Part shown: positions 47,792 to 56,048 of the stretch, in pieces
Position numbering within the stretch: position 1 is the stretch's first letter
Layout: each line of letters begins with the position of its first letter
Source of the DNA: Candidatus Melainabacteria bacterium
Lineage (GTDB): Bacteria; Cyanobacteriota; Vampirovibrionia; Obscuribacterales; Obscuribacteraceae
NCBI GenBank assembly: GCA_003242885.1
Contig: QKMZ01000001.1
Span: 496,001-560,000, forward strand
DNA: 64,000 nt
Direction: 5' to 3'
Program-made: the position numbers and the translations under genes
The notes under the pieces: generated by a model
Databases searched by the model: none
The model's input: only the letters and a program-made list of their open reading frames with translations
Told to the model about the DNA's origin: nothing

Positions 47792-48419
47792 CAGAAGCCT
47801 CCCGTATTTCAGCAAACTGACCAGTTTTGCTGTCATAACTAAAAACTTGTCCTGTCTCGATTTTGTATGTCCATCCGTGCAGGTTGATCTCGCCTCGAGA
47901 CAGTTTGACAGCCACTGCAGGGTGCGTTTTCAAATTCTCTAGCTGAACAAGAACGTTTTCCTGGATGGCAACACTGAGAAGCTCTTCGGCGTTCAAACCG
48001 GCGTCAATATAATTTTCTTCGACAATGCGTCGCGTGGCCTCGGCGTGCGACAGCCATGAAACTACACTCGGAAGTTTTTTGATTGATTCAAGATTGAGCA
48101 GCCCTTTTACGGCTCCGCATAACGAGTGTCCGCATACGATAATGTCCTTAACGCCCAGACCCGCAATAGCGAATTCAATAGTTGCGCCTTCGCCACCGTT
48201 TGCTGCACCAAAAGGGGGGATTATATTGCCGGCATTTCTGAGAATAAAAAGGTCGCCAGGCTGTGTCTGAGTGATGAGATTGGGATTTATCCTTGAATCT
48301 GAACACGTGATGAATAGAGCATCCGGACTCTGTCCTTGCGCCAATCTTTCGAATAGCTCCTGATGACTCTCAAAAATTCGAGATTGAAAGTGATGCAGGC
48401 CCGTGATGAGTTTTTGCAT
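47742..48419 (-). CDS. beta-carbonic anhydrase
   Basis: A 225-residue beta-class carbonic anhydrase that interconverts CO2 and bicarbonate with zinc. Zinc ligands Cys39, His98 and Cys101 (CSDSR and CGHSLCG) and the Asp41-Arg43 dyad are intact. No signal peptide, so cytoplasmic. Start ATG has AAAGGAG six bases upstream. It is the first gene of an operon with the bestrophin and lies 137 bases downstream of an operator that also marks the Dab region, linking it to inorganic carbon uptake. Confidence 0.95.
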   Translation of the reverse strand: MQKLITGLHHFQSRIFESHQELFERLAQGQSPDALFITCSDSRINPNLITQTQPGDLFILRNAGNIIPPFGAANGGEGATIEFAIAGLGVKDIIVCGHSLCGAVKGLLNLESIKKLPSVVSWLSHAEATRRIVEENYIDAGLNAEELLSVAIQENVLVQLENLKTHPAVAVKLSRGEINLHGWTYKIETGQVFSYDSKTGQFAEIREASDVTAISKPRLSLNSVI

Positions 48420-48555
48420 GTAAAGCTCCTTTATTAACTCTAAACGCCTACGCTTTTGGGGGAAGCCAAATATTGCGAACCCTTTTTATTGCTGACTCAA
48501 ACTCTTGGGGCTCTGCCTGAAACGGTCCTGCAAAAGGTGTTGGCGCGAATCTCAA

Positions 48556-48583
48556 ATATTCAAAAGTTTGCATGTTTGAATAT
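48556..48583. promoter_or_regulatory. operator-like palindrome before the carbonic anhydrase operon
   Basis: Perfect nine-base arms, ATATTCAAA and TTTGAATAT, around a ten-base centre containing TTTGCA. This is the most symmetric of five copies in the window; the others flank arsR and dab genes. The size and A/T-rich dyad fit an ArsR/SmtB winged-helix dimer. Confidence 0.75.
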
Positions 48584-48627
48584 AACACCTTTGCTGGCTA
48601 TTGCGCAAGCCTCCCCTCTTTGCTCTG

Positions 48628-49617
48628 TCAGTTAACAGATTTGTCTTTGAGGATGTACACTCCGCCGTCTTCAGCGGCAATGTATATGATTCCATTTTTC
48701 GCCTCGATATCAGAAGCGGAAAGCGGTATTGCACTGAGGTCGACAGTGCCAACTAGTTTTGGATTTTTCGGATTGCTGATGTCGACTGAGTTGACCTGCA
48801 TAAATCCTTGAACGTAAGCTCGTTTGCCTTCTATCTTCAATCTATCTGCTTGTTTGATTTTGATCGAGCTTAAACGTTTCAATCCACCTGATGCGCTTCT
48901 GTCAAGGATACTAAGTTCTCTGTCCCCCCAGATGCTGCCTTCGAGAATGTACAGGTGTCGTGTATCAGTGTCGAGTGCAAATGCCTTTTGATCAATTTCC
49001 GTTTGAGCAATTTTTTTTAGGTGTTGTGGATCTTTGGTGTCGAAGACAAGGAGCAGAGTCTCTTTCGGCCCTGTATCCGTCACGACGTAGAGGTGGTCGT
49101 CATGAGCACTCAGAATATCCGCGCCCGTCTTTATCGGGTGGAAGAAGCGCTGCGCGCCGGATTTTTTGAAAATATGTATACCGTCTTCTGCTGCAGTGAA
49201 AACATAGTTTTTATTGCAAGCTAATTCACGGTTTGACTTATCTACCTTTTGCGACCATTTCTCTTTAAAGGTGCCATCTGGTTGCTTCTCCAAGAGAGTA
49301 GTCACTGAAATGCGTGGGCCCTTGGAAGGAAATCGCTCATCTGCGACGACAATATCGGAGTCTGATTGGCACATTGCACGCACCCCTTTGAAGTTCAACG
49401 TTTGAACAGCGGGCAACGTCTTGTCTTCTGGTTTTGAATGGAACGATTGAACTTCAGATGGATTTGATGTCGCGTATAGCGTTTCGTCTATAAGCGCAAG
49501 CATTTGTGCATCGCCGCCAAGATGCTGACGTGACACCAAAAGCGGTGAAAACGGATCGCTTATGTCTACGATTGTGAGGTCACCGGTATTTGTGGTCGCG
49601 TACAGTTTTGTGCCTTC
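48628..49617 (-). CDS. LVIVD-repeat beta-propeller, C-terminal part (after frameshift)
   Basis: The frame downstream of a one-base shift encodes 329 residues that continue the preceding gene without loss of a repeat: EGTKLYATTNTGDLTIVDIS joins directly to ...GIVDLDV. The repeats are blades of an LVIVD/WD40-like propeller (LYVVTDTGPKETLLLVFDTK, AYVQGFMQVNSVDISNPKNP, IIYIAAEDGGVYILKD). The first internal start in this frame is TTG at 49539, with no ribosome site, so it is unlikely to be its own gene. With the N-terminal part it would give one 687-residue protein. Confidence 0.75.
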   Translation of the reverse strand, partial: EGTKLYATTNTGDLTIVDISDPFSPLLVSRQHLGGDAQMLALIDETLYATSNPSEVQSFHSKPEDKTLPAVQTLNFKGVRAMCQSDSDIVVADERFPSKGPRISVTTLLEKQPDGTFKEKWSQKVDKSNRELACNKNYVFTAAEDGIHIFKKSGAQRFFHPIKTGADILSAHDDHLYVVTDTGPKETLLLVFDTKDPQHLKKIAQTEIDQKAFALDTDTRHLYILEGSIWGDRELSILDRSASGGLKRLSSIKIKQADRLKIEGKRAYVQGFMQVNSVDISNPKNPKLVGTVDLSAIPLSASDIEAKNGIIYIAAEDGGVYILKDKSVN

Positions 49618-50692
49618 TTACATCGAGGTCCACAATTCCGGTTACGACTGTGCTTGTGGATAATGTCTTCGGTTTTTTTCTATCGTGAATGTCAATAATC
49701 ATCAAACCAGATGAGGTGCCGATGAATGCAAACCCATTGCGAATCTTCGCGCCTGTTCCATACCAATATGTTGGAACATCAAGACTTGATGCCAGCTGCG
49801 GTTTGTTTGCCTCGATACTAAGAATTGAAATTCCAGCATCAGGTGAATCTCCAGCGATTACCATTGTATTGCCTTCAACAGCGGCGGCACCACGTCTGAG
49901 CCCGCGTCCACCGGCTTTCCAATCGCCAAGTTTTACAGGGCTGCGTGGGTTTTTGATATCAAACAATCGCAATCCTTGATCCTCATCGATCACGCACAAG
50001 CGGTCAGTATCGATGCAAACGTTCAATGCATCCATGGTTTCGGAGCTCTTTTCAGGCGTGTCTTTGAAATTGACAGTCGAGGGCGAGGTAGGGTTCTTCA
50101 CATCAATTATTTCGAGCCCGTTCATTCCAGAAGCGATGTATGCGCATTCTGCACCGATAGCGACATTCTTTGGCGCAGCCATATGTCCGTAGGCGGCCAC
50201 TTCGTGCGGGGAGTCCGGCCTGCTGACGTCGATTATTCGCAATCCGCCGCGACCATTACAGACGTATGCGAAATTTCGTTCCACTTTGATATTGCTGATT
50301 TGACCTAAGAGAAGAAGCGAGCCCACAGTTTCAATATGCTTCGGGTCTTGGATGTTAACTACCAGCAGTGTTTCACCGGCGCCAATGTATGCGTATTGGC
50401 CGGCTACCTCGATTGCCGAAAGTTTTCCACCTTTTTGAGCGACCACGTCGATGTTTTTGCTGGGCGGCAGGCGAGGTATGTCGAACCGTTTTTGGCTGAA
50501 AATGTCGTAGCCGGTCATCCACTGTGTAAATGCAGCGAGGCGCCACAAACCGGCGCTCTGCACATAAGCAGCGACTACAATGAACGCAGAAACCGTCACC
50601 CACATCATTAAAAGGGGCGATATCCTTACGCGTCGTCCTGGCGCCTTGGGCGCTGGTTGTGAGACTTGCTCTTCCACAGAAGTGTCCTGCAA
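49580..50692 (-). CDS. membrane-anchored LVIVD-repeat beta-propeller, N-terminal part (frameshifted)
   Basis: A 370-residue reading frame: short cytoplasmic start, one membrane helix (LLMMWVTVSAFIVVAAYVQS, about 28-47), then LVIVD repeats of about 40 residues (AYIGAGETLLVVNIQDPKHI, AYVCNGRGGLRIIDVSRPDS, AYIASGMNGLEIIDVKNPTS). Such propellers sit outside the membrane and bind proteins or ligands. The last ten residues (RRHKTVRDHKYR) are out of frame, caused by an extra base at about 49618; the proper frame resumes in the next entry. Start TTG, with GGTGA close by. A sequencing error or a real pseudogene are both possible. Confidence 0.8.
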   Translation of the reverse strand: MQDTSVEEQVSQPAPKAPGRRVRISPLLMMWVTVSAFIVVAAYVQSAGLWRLAAFTQWMTGYDIFSQKRFDIPRLPPSKNIDVVAQKGGKLSAIEVAGQYAYIGAGETLLVVNIQDPKHIETVGSLLLLGQISNIKVERNFAYVCNGRGGLRIIDVSRPDSPHEVAAYGHMAAPKNVAIGAECAYIASGMNGLEIIDVKNPTSPSTVNFKDTPEKSSETMDALNVCIDTDRLCVIDEDQGLRLFDIKNPRSPVKLGDWKAGGRGLRRGAAAVEGNTMVIAGDSPDAGISILSIEANKPQLASSLDVPTYWYGTGAKIRNGFAFIGTSSGLMIIDIHDRKKPKTLSTSTVVTGIVDLDVRRHKTVRDHKYR

Positions 50693-50769
50693 TACTTCAC
50701 CGATTCAGCAGTAAGTTCTACTGAATAGATGTGAATTTTAGGCCACAGTTCCGTTTATCCGTTTATAGG

Positions 50770-51936
50770 TTAAAGGATCGTCTTTAAATGCTTGACCAGC
50801 AAATGGTTTTCGGCAGGGCGTCCGGTTGTAACACGGAAGCAAGTCGGCAGTCCGAAAGCAGCCAGCGGACGGATTGCGATACCGCGCTTCAGCAGTTCTT
50901 CGTGAATGCGATTAACCTTTTCCTGACAATTCATCTCAACGAGGATGAAATTGCCATGGGAAGGCACACGCTGCAGTCCGAGCTTGTCAAATGCATCTTG
51001 CAGGAAAGCCATCGCATGACGATTGTTTGCGAGTGTTTCTTCTAAGAAGTCTTCGTCTTGCAGAGCTGCCAAACCAGCGGCCTGTGCCAGGGAATTAGGC
51101 TCGAAAGGAAGTCTGATGCGGTTTACGAAGTCGATCAAATATTCGTGACCGAGTCCGTAGCCGAGTCTCAATCCAGCCATAGCATAGGCTTTTGCGAATG
51201 TTCTCAGGGTAAGAACATTGTCCATGCGATAGCTCATCGAATCCGGATAATCCGGGTTGTCGCAAGCAAACTCGTAATAGGCTTCATCCATGATTACGAG
51301 CACATGCTCGGGAATCTTCTTGATGAAAGTGTCGAATTCCTGACGCGTAAAGATTGTGCCTGTGGGGTTATTGGGGTTGCACAGGTAAATGATCTTGGTG
51401 CGATCGTTGACTGCATCAGCAATCGCGTCCAGGTCGAAATGATAGTCCTTCAGAGGAACAGTGCGGAGCTTGACGCCCTGGGCTTTCACAAGCACCAGCA
51501 GCCCGATGAATGTGCCTTCGGATGTCAGCACTTCGTCATCGCCGTGCAGGAAAGCACGCACAATATTCGCCATGATACTTTCAGAGCCGCTGCCAACCGC
51601 GAGGTTTTCGATGTTGACGCCCAGCTTGTGTCCAAGGGCTTCTCTGAGCTTAAAACTGCCTGATTCGGGATAACGGCAGATGTCAGGCAATGCAGCGGTT
51701 ATGGCTTTCAATGCCGATTCCGGCGGTCCCAGCGGATTTTCATTGGAGGCCAGGTTGATGAATTTTTCAATCCCGAGCTCTTTCTTCAGTTGCTCGGGCG
51801 GTCTGCCTGGCTTGTACGAAATCAACTGTTCGATGTGTGTTGGCACGAGTTTTCTCGGTGCCAGCTTTCCACCTTGTTGCACCACCAGTCTTAGGGGGTC
51901 GGTCTTCGCTGCCAGTTGTTGAATATATGTTGCCAT
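50770..51936 (-). CDS. hisC: histidinol-phosphate aminotransferase
   Basis: A 388-residue fold-type I PLP aminotransferase of the HisC family, which makes histidinol phosphate from imidazole acetol phosphate. Visible parts: ISYKPGRP, SNENPLGPP, CNPNNPTGT, DEAYYEF, the PLP lysine motif TFAKAYAMAGLRLGYG and the substrate arginine in FRVTTG. The frame is open 99 bases further upstream, but the ATG at 51936 gives the usual N-terminus. No other his gene is close. Some HisC-like enzymes also act on aromatic amino acids or cobalamin precursors, so the symbol is probable rather than sure. Confidence 0.88.
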   Translation of the reverse strand: MATYIQQLAAKTDPLRLVVQQGGKLAPRKLVPTHIEQLISYKPGRPPEQLKKELGIEKFINLASNENPLGPPESALKAITAALPDICRYPESGSFKLREALGHKLGVNIENLAVGSGSESIMANIVRAFLHGDDEVLTSEGTFIGLLVLVKAQGVKLRTVPLKDYHFDLDAIADAVNDRTKIIYLCNPNNPTGTIFTRQEFDTFIKKIPEHVLVIMDEAYYEFACDNPDYPDSMSYRMDNVLTLRTFAKAYAMAGLRLGYGLGHEYLIDFVNRIRLPFEPNSLAQAAGLAALQDEDFLEETLANNRHAMAFLQDAFDKLGLQRVPSHGNFILVEMNCQEKVNRIHEELLKRGIAIRPLAAFGLPTCFRVTTGRPAENHLLVKHLKTIL

Positions 51937-52182
51937 GGCTTCCGTTAGTAATCGGTTGGTAATTTCCCTGCGCAAAACCATTCGGGCGGCGTGCCCGAAA
52001 CCTCTCAATGTCACTGCGTTTGGCGCGGTCGGCATTAAGAAACTTTGACGCTAAAGTAACATCTCTTTTTCCCATGTACAAGTTAATGCAGGGTGAATTC
52101 CGTATTTATCAGATATATCTAACCTTAAGACTTCCTTGTGTATCGGGCATATCTTTAGATAAATAGCGTAAAGGGGCAATCT

Positions 52183-52608
52183 ATGGACGTTTCGGGACTG
52201 AATACGCGCAGCAAGGGCCGGTTGCCAGGTTTAATCGGTATAGAAATTGTTGAGAGCGCTAATGAAAAACTGATTAGTAAGCTTGATATCCGAGATGAGC
52301 TTTTAGCTCCTAATGGTTATCTACATGCGGCATCGGTGATCGCCCTTGCGGATACCACTTGTGGATATGGCTGTGTACTGAATTTTAAGCCTGATGTGGC
52401 GTCGTTCACGACGGTCGAGCTTAAGGCCAACTTCATAGGTACTGCCCGAAAAGGTACTATTTTTTGCCATGCTGAGAGAATTCATAGCGGCAAAACGACG
52501 GAAGTTTGGGATGCCAGGGTGAGTGACAGCGAAAGCGGCAAATTGATCGCCCTGTTTCGTTGCACCCAAATGCTTCTCTATAGAAAGGAAGAGAAAGGCG
52601 AAAAGTAA
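52183..52608 (+). CDS. PaaI-type hotdog thioesterase
   Basis: A 141-residue hotdog-fold acyl-CoA thioesterase (PaaI/MenI-like). The central helix and catalytic region are NGYLHAASVIALADTTCGYG, followed by the strand FTTVELKANFIGTARKG. Family members use an Asp or Glu near this helix; Asp is present (ALADT). Possible substrates are aromatic or short-chain acyl-CoAs, including naphthoyl-CoA. It stands alone, just before tRNA-Gly. Confidence 0.88.
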   Translation: MDVSGLNTRSKGRLPGLIGIEIVESANEKLISKLDIRDELLAPNGYLHAASVIALADTTCGYGCVLNFKPDVASFTTVELKANFIGTARKGTIFCHAERIHSGKTTEVWDARVSDSESGKLIALFRCTQMLLYRKEEKGEK

Positions 52609-52678
52609 ACGAGATTGACCCTGCAAAGGGCGCCAGAGTGTTCTTTATATAGCTGTGTGATAAGATCTTGCATATTAC

Positions 52679-52752
52679 GCGGGTGTAGTTCAATGGTAGA
52701 ACGGCAGCCTTCCAAGCTGCACACGCGGGTTCGATTCCCGCTACCCGCTCCA
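52679..52752 (+). tRNA. tRNA-Gly (anticodon TCC), CCA encoded
   Basis: Seven-base acceptor arms GCGGGTG and TACCCGC (one G-U), a D-arm with GTTCAATGGTAGAAC, an anticodon stem GCAGC/GCTGC with loop CTTCCAA (anticodon TCC) and a T-arm GCGGG-TTCGATT-CCCGC. The 3' CCA is in the DNA. The total length of 74 with CCA is normal for tRNA-Gly. Confidence 0.96.
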
Positions 52753-52842
52753 TTTTTTTCTGCATACCGCAACATCGGCTAAGAGTCTTCGCCGGTTCTT
52801 TCTAGTACAGATATATTCGTGCTGACATTTGAGGAGCGCGCC

Positions 52843-53835
52843 GTGGTTGATAACAAAATCTCTTTGAATGATGTTTTCGTTGCTCGCAAAAGAATTGCCG
52901 GCAAAGCAATTAACACGCCGTTTCGCAAATCGGTCTGGTTGTCTGAGCTGACCGGTGCAGAAGTTTACTTGAAACTCGAGAATTTGCAGGTAACAGGATC
53001 ATTCAAATATAGAGGTGCTTTGAGCGCTCTTACACGTAGCAAAGAGAACGCACTCAGCAAAATTTTCACAGCTTCGGCTGGCAACCATGGATTGGCAGTG
53101 GCCGAAGCCGCAGTAGAACTTGGCCGCGATGTGACGATTTGCATTCCTGTAAATGCGTCTGCCATTAAGCGTCAACGATTGAAAGATTACAGCGTCGCCG
53201 TAATTGAACACGGCGATGATTGCGAAGTGACTGAGAGTTACGCGCAGCGCATGGCAAAAGAGAAGAAAGCCTTTTACATCTCGCCCTACAACAATAGAGA
53301 AGTGATTGCTGGGCAAGGGACAGTTGCACTCGAAATGTTCGAGCAAGTTCCAGAACTGAACAAGATCATTTGCTCTGTGGGCGGCGGCGGACTTGTCAGC
53401 GGCATTGGTGTCGTTGCGCAAGCCGTCAAACCGAAAACAGAGGTTTTAGGCGTTGTCGCCGCGAATTCTCCAGCGATGACTTCTTCAATCAATCAAGGAA
53501 GAATCGTGAAGGTTATGCAAGAGCCGACCATCGCTGATGGTATCGCCGGTAATATCGAGCCTGATTCTATTACTTTCCCTATGTGCCAAGAACTTGTTTC
53601 CGATTGGGCTGTTGTTGAAGATGAAGACATCAAAACAGCGATCTTTGAATTCTTAGATAACGAAGGTATGCTCATTGAAGGCGCTTCCGCTGCCGCGATT
53701 GCCGCTGTTTTGCGCAAGCAGGTTCAAATCAAACCGAAAGAAACGGTTGGCATTGTTGTTTGCGGCGGCAATATCTCGAAGAACGAATGGCGCGAGATTG
53801 TTGTAGAACACTTGGTTTCGAAAACTCGCAAGTAA
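52843..53835 (+). CDS. threonine ammonia-lyase, catabolic (short) type
   Basis: A 330-residue PLP enzyme that deaminates threonine (or serine) to 2-oxobutyrate. The PLP lysine is in TGSFKYRGAL, the phosphate-binding loop is GGGGLVSGIG and the C-terminal serine loop VVCGGNIS. There is no C-terminal ACT regulatory domain, so it resembles TdcB-type or serine racemase-like enzymes rather than the isoleucine-regulated IlvA. The GTG at 52843 with GAGGAG six bases before it is chosen; a GTG at 52819 is also in frame. No isoleucine genes are near. Confidence 0.9.
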   Translation: MVDNKISLNDVFVARKRIAGKAINTPFRKSVWLSELTGAEVYLKLENLQVTGSFKYRGALSALTRSKENALSKIFTASAGNHGLAVAEAAVELGRDVTICIPVNASAIKRQRLKDYSVAVIEHGDDCEVTESYAQRMAKEKKAFYISPYNNREVIAGQGTVALEMFEQVPELNKIICSVGGGGLVSGIGVVAQAVKPKTEVLGVVAANSPAMTSSINQGRIVKVMQEPTIADGIAGNIEPDSITFPMCQELVSDWAVVEDEDIKTAIFEFLDNEGMLIEGASAAAIAAVLRKQVQIKPKETVGIVVCGGNISKNEWREIVVEHLVSKTRK

Positions 53836-53842
53836 TTCGAAT

Positions 53843-54070
53843 CTAATCGTTTATTACAGAAAACAATTTCAATGCATTTAGATTGTTGTACTTTTGCACA
53901 CCTATTTTTGCTGGTTCGTCTTCTTTATGGTCGACTTGGGCTGTTCCATCTTTTAAATCTATAAGTCCTTTCAGTATGGGTGTGTAAAAGTCCGTTGTTG
54001 ATTGGTCGTTAGGTTCGTTCGAAACTTCAGTTTGCCCGAACTTTACTTCTTCGCCAGGGCCTCTAAACAA
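53843..54070 (-). CDS. doubtful small ORF, hypothetical
   Basis: A 75-residue frame, hydrophilic and rich in Asp/Asn/Lys (DQSTTDFYTPILKGLIDLKD), with no signal peptide or family. It begins at a TTG without ribosome site. It fills an otherwise empty stretch, has a protein-like composition and ends eight bases from the threonine lyase stop. It may be a real small gene, a gene remnant or chance. Confidence 0.3.
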   Translation of the reverse strand: MFRGPGEEVKFGQTEVSNEPNDQSTTDFYTPILKGLIDLKDGTAQVDHKEDEPAKIGVQKYNNLNALKLFSVIND

Positions 54071-54181
54071 CTTGGTTTTATGGATGTTTTTTCCTTGGAA
54101 AATTCAGTTGTAAAAGCGTCCTAGGATTAATGTATCGAGTTAATGATGTCGTAGGCATTCTTGAAACTTTCAAGTGTTCAT

Positions 54182-54209
54182 ATATTCAAACTCTTGCACA
54201 TTTGCACAG
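54182..54209. promoter_or_regulatory. operator-like element before the ABC exporter operon
   Basis: ATATTCAAA, then CTCTTGCACA, then TTTGCACAG. The left arm and central TTGCA align base for base with the element before the carbonic anhydrase operon; the right arm keeps TTTG only. It overlaps the presumed -35 and spacer, fitting repression. Confidence 0.6.
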
Positions 54210-54222
54210 ATTGTGTTAGATT
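54194..54222 (+). promoter_or_regulatory. probable promoter of the exporter operon
   Basis: TTGCAC at 54194-54199 and TAGATT at 54217-54222 with a 17-base spacer, 26 bases before the chosen ATG. It is overlapped by the operator element. Confidence 0.45.
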
Positions 54223-54248
54223 CGAATTGTCTACTGGAGTGGTATTCG

Positions 54249-56048
54249 ATGTTTCCCGACGAGAGCGTCCGTGTTCAGTATGAGCACGTCAGTCCTATGA
54301 CTCGGCTCTGGGCCTTGCTTGTTGCGGACAAGCACGATCTCGTTGTGCTTGTCGTTTATACATTAATGACGGGCATTGTCTCTCTGGCGGTTCCGCTTGC
54401 GGCACAAGCACTCGTAAACACGATAGCCGCCGGAATATTTCTTCAACCTCTGATTGTTCTTTCGTTGCTTGTTTTGACAGGCCTCCTTTTCGGAAGTATT
54501 TTGCGACTGTTGAAATTTTGCCTGGTGGAAGAATTACAGCAAAGAATATTTGCACGCATTACTCTGCGATTGGGCGAGCGCATTCCTGTAATAAAAGCTT
54601 CAGCGCTCAACACCGAGTACATGCCTGAGCTGATCAATCGTTTCTTTGATGTCATGAATGTTCAGAAATCCTGGGGAAAACTTCTGCTTGAAGGTCCCTC
54701 AGCTTTATTGCAAGTGTTGATTGGCCTTATCCTCATGGCTTTTTACAGCCCCTTTCTTCTGGCTTTCGATGTCCTGATTATTCTTTTTGTTTTCTTCGCT
54801 GTGAGCGTGCTGGGAATTGGAGGACTTAAATCGAGCATAAGAGAGTCGGCGTACAAATATCGTGTTGCCGAATGGCTAGAGGACATGGGTCGTTGCCAGA
54901 CCAGTCTCAAGACCAACGGAATAAGCCACTTTCTTTTCAGGCGCTCTGACGCGCTGGTGCTCAACTATCTAAGAGCGCGTCGTGATCATTTCAGTGTTTT
55001 GTTTCGGCAAGCGCTGGGGACGTATTTTTTTCAGGCAGTAGCGAGTGCCGGAATTCTCGCAATTGGTGGCTGGCTGGTGATCAACAGGCAGCTTACATTA
55101 GGTCAATTGGTGGCGGCGGAACTTGTTGTTATAAACGTGCTATCGGCTCTGGAGAAGCTGATCCGCAATTGCGACACTTTTTATGATCTGCTTACCGGTC
55201 TCGACAAAGTCGGTCACCTGACCGACTTGCCGAGCGAACGCGAGGGCGGTGTCGCTCTTCCTGAGAGTCAGGGCGGCTTGAGTGTCGAGTGCATTAATTT
55301 GCATTTCTCTTACGGAGCAAGAGAAATACTCAGCGATTTGGAATTGGAACTGCAAGCTGGGGAGCGAGCCAGTCTTGTTGGTGCCAGCGGGGCAGGCAAG
55401 ACAACTCTTGCATCGATTATCTGCGGATTACAGGACGCGGTGCACGGAACCGTGGAAGTGGGCGGCTTTGACGTGCGTGATTTAGACCTGAAAGAACTGC
55501 GCAAACAGGTCGGTTTGGTTGGAGACATCAATGAAATCTTTGAAGGTACCATTGAGGAGAACGTTGGACTGGGCAGACCGACGGTTTCCCATCAGGATAT
55601 TCGCTGGGCTCTGGAGGCTGCACAATTTTCTGATGATCTCGTCCATCTTCCGGATGGTATCAATACGATGCTGGTTAGCGGTGGGCGAAATCTGTCGCGC
55701 GGACAGGTTCAGCGGCTCTTGATCGCAAGAGCCGTAGCCGAGCGTCCTCGTCTCTTGATTCTGGACGAAGCATTCACCGGAATTGATGAGAAAACAAAGT
55801 TGAAGATCATTGATTCTTTGCTTGCTCGCGAGAATCAATGGACAGTGCTCGATATTTCTCACGATGCTGAAGTCGTTATGCGCTCGGACAAAGTCTATGT
55901 GCTTAGTGGAGGCAGAATCAGTGAATCTGGATCACCGGCGGATCTCGCCTGGCGTAACGAGAGCGAATTTTCAACTCTCTTTCCTGATCTTGCAACGCAG
56001 ATTCGCATGGTCGAACGAAGAAAAAAAGAGCGGGTGGGGAAACTGTAA
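54249..56048 (+). CDS. ABC transporter, fused membrane and ATPase domains (type I secretion-like)
   Basis: A 599-residue exporter half-transporter. Six membrane helices occupy about 30-320 and the ATPase about 350-590: Walker A GASGAGKTT (about 378), signature LSRGQ (about 480) and Walker B LLILDEAFTG (about 503). It resembles HlyB/LapB-type secretion ATPases but has no C39 peptidase or C39-like domain ahead of the membrane part. The ATG at 54249 with GGAG nine bases before is chosen over a GTG at 54174, which falls inside the operator region. It is the first gene of the ABC-HlyD-TolC operon. Confidence 0.88.
   Translation: MFPDESVRVQYEHVSPMTRLWALLVADKHDLVVLVVYTLMTGIVSLAVPLAAQALVNTIAAGIFLQPLIVLSLLVLTGLLFGSILRLLKFCLVEELQQRIFARITLRLGERIPVIKASALNTEYMPELINRFFDVMNVQKSWGKLLLEGPSALLQVLIGLILMAFYSPFLLAFDVLIILFVFFAVSVLGIGGLKSSIRESAYKYRVAEWLEDMGRCQTSLKTNGISHFLFRRSDALVLNYLRARRDHFSVLFRQALGTYFFQAVASAGILAIGGWLVINRQLTLGQLVAAELVVINVLSALEKLIRNCDTFYDLLTGLDKVGHLTDLPSEREGGVALPESQGGLSVECINLHFSYGAREILSDLELELQAGERASLVGASGAGKTTLASIICGLQDAVHGTVEVGGFDVRDLDLKELRKQVGLVGDINEIFEGTIEENVGLGRPTVSHQDIRWALEAAQFSDDLVHLPDGINTMLVSGGRNLSRGQVQRLLIARAVAERPRLLILDEAFTGIDEKTKLKIIDSLLARENQWTVLDISHDAEVVMRSDKVYVLSGGRISESGSPADLAWRNESEFSTLFPDLATQIRMVERRKKERVGKL

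Larger units (their letters stand above)
53836..54248. other. sparse region before the exporter operon
   Basis: About 410 bases with one doubtful minus-strand ORF (53843-54070) and, at its right end, the promoter and operator of the ABC exporter. Nothing else is seen. Confidence 0.5.

Noticed and set aside
53843..54070. Small ORF as a confident gene
   Set aside because: TTG start without ribosome site and no family; kept only at low confidence.
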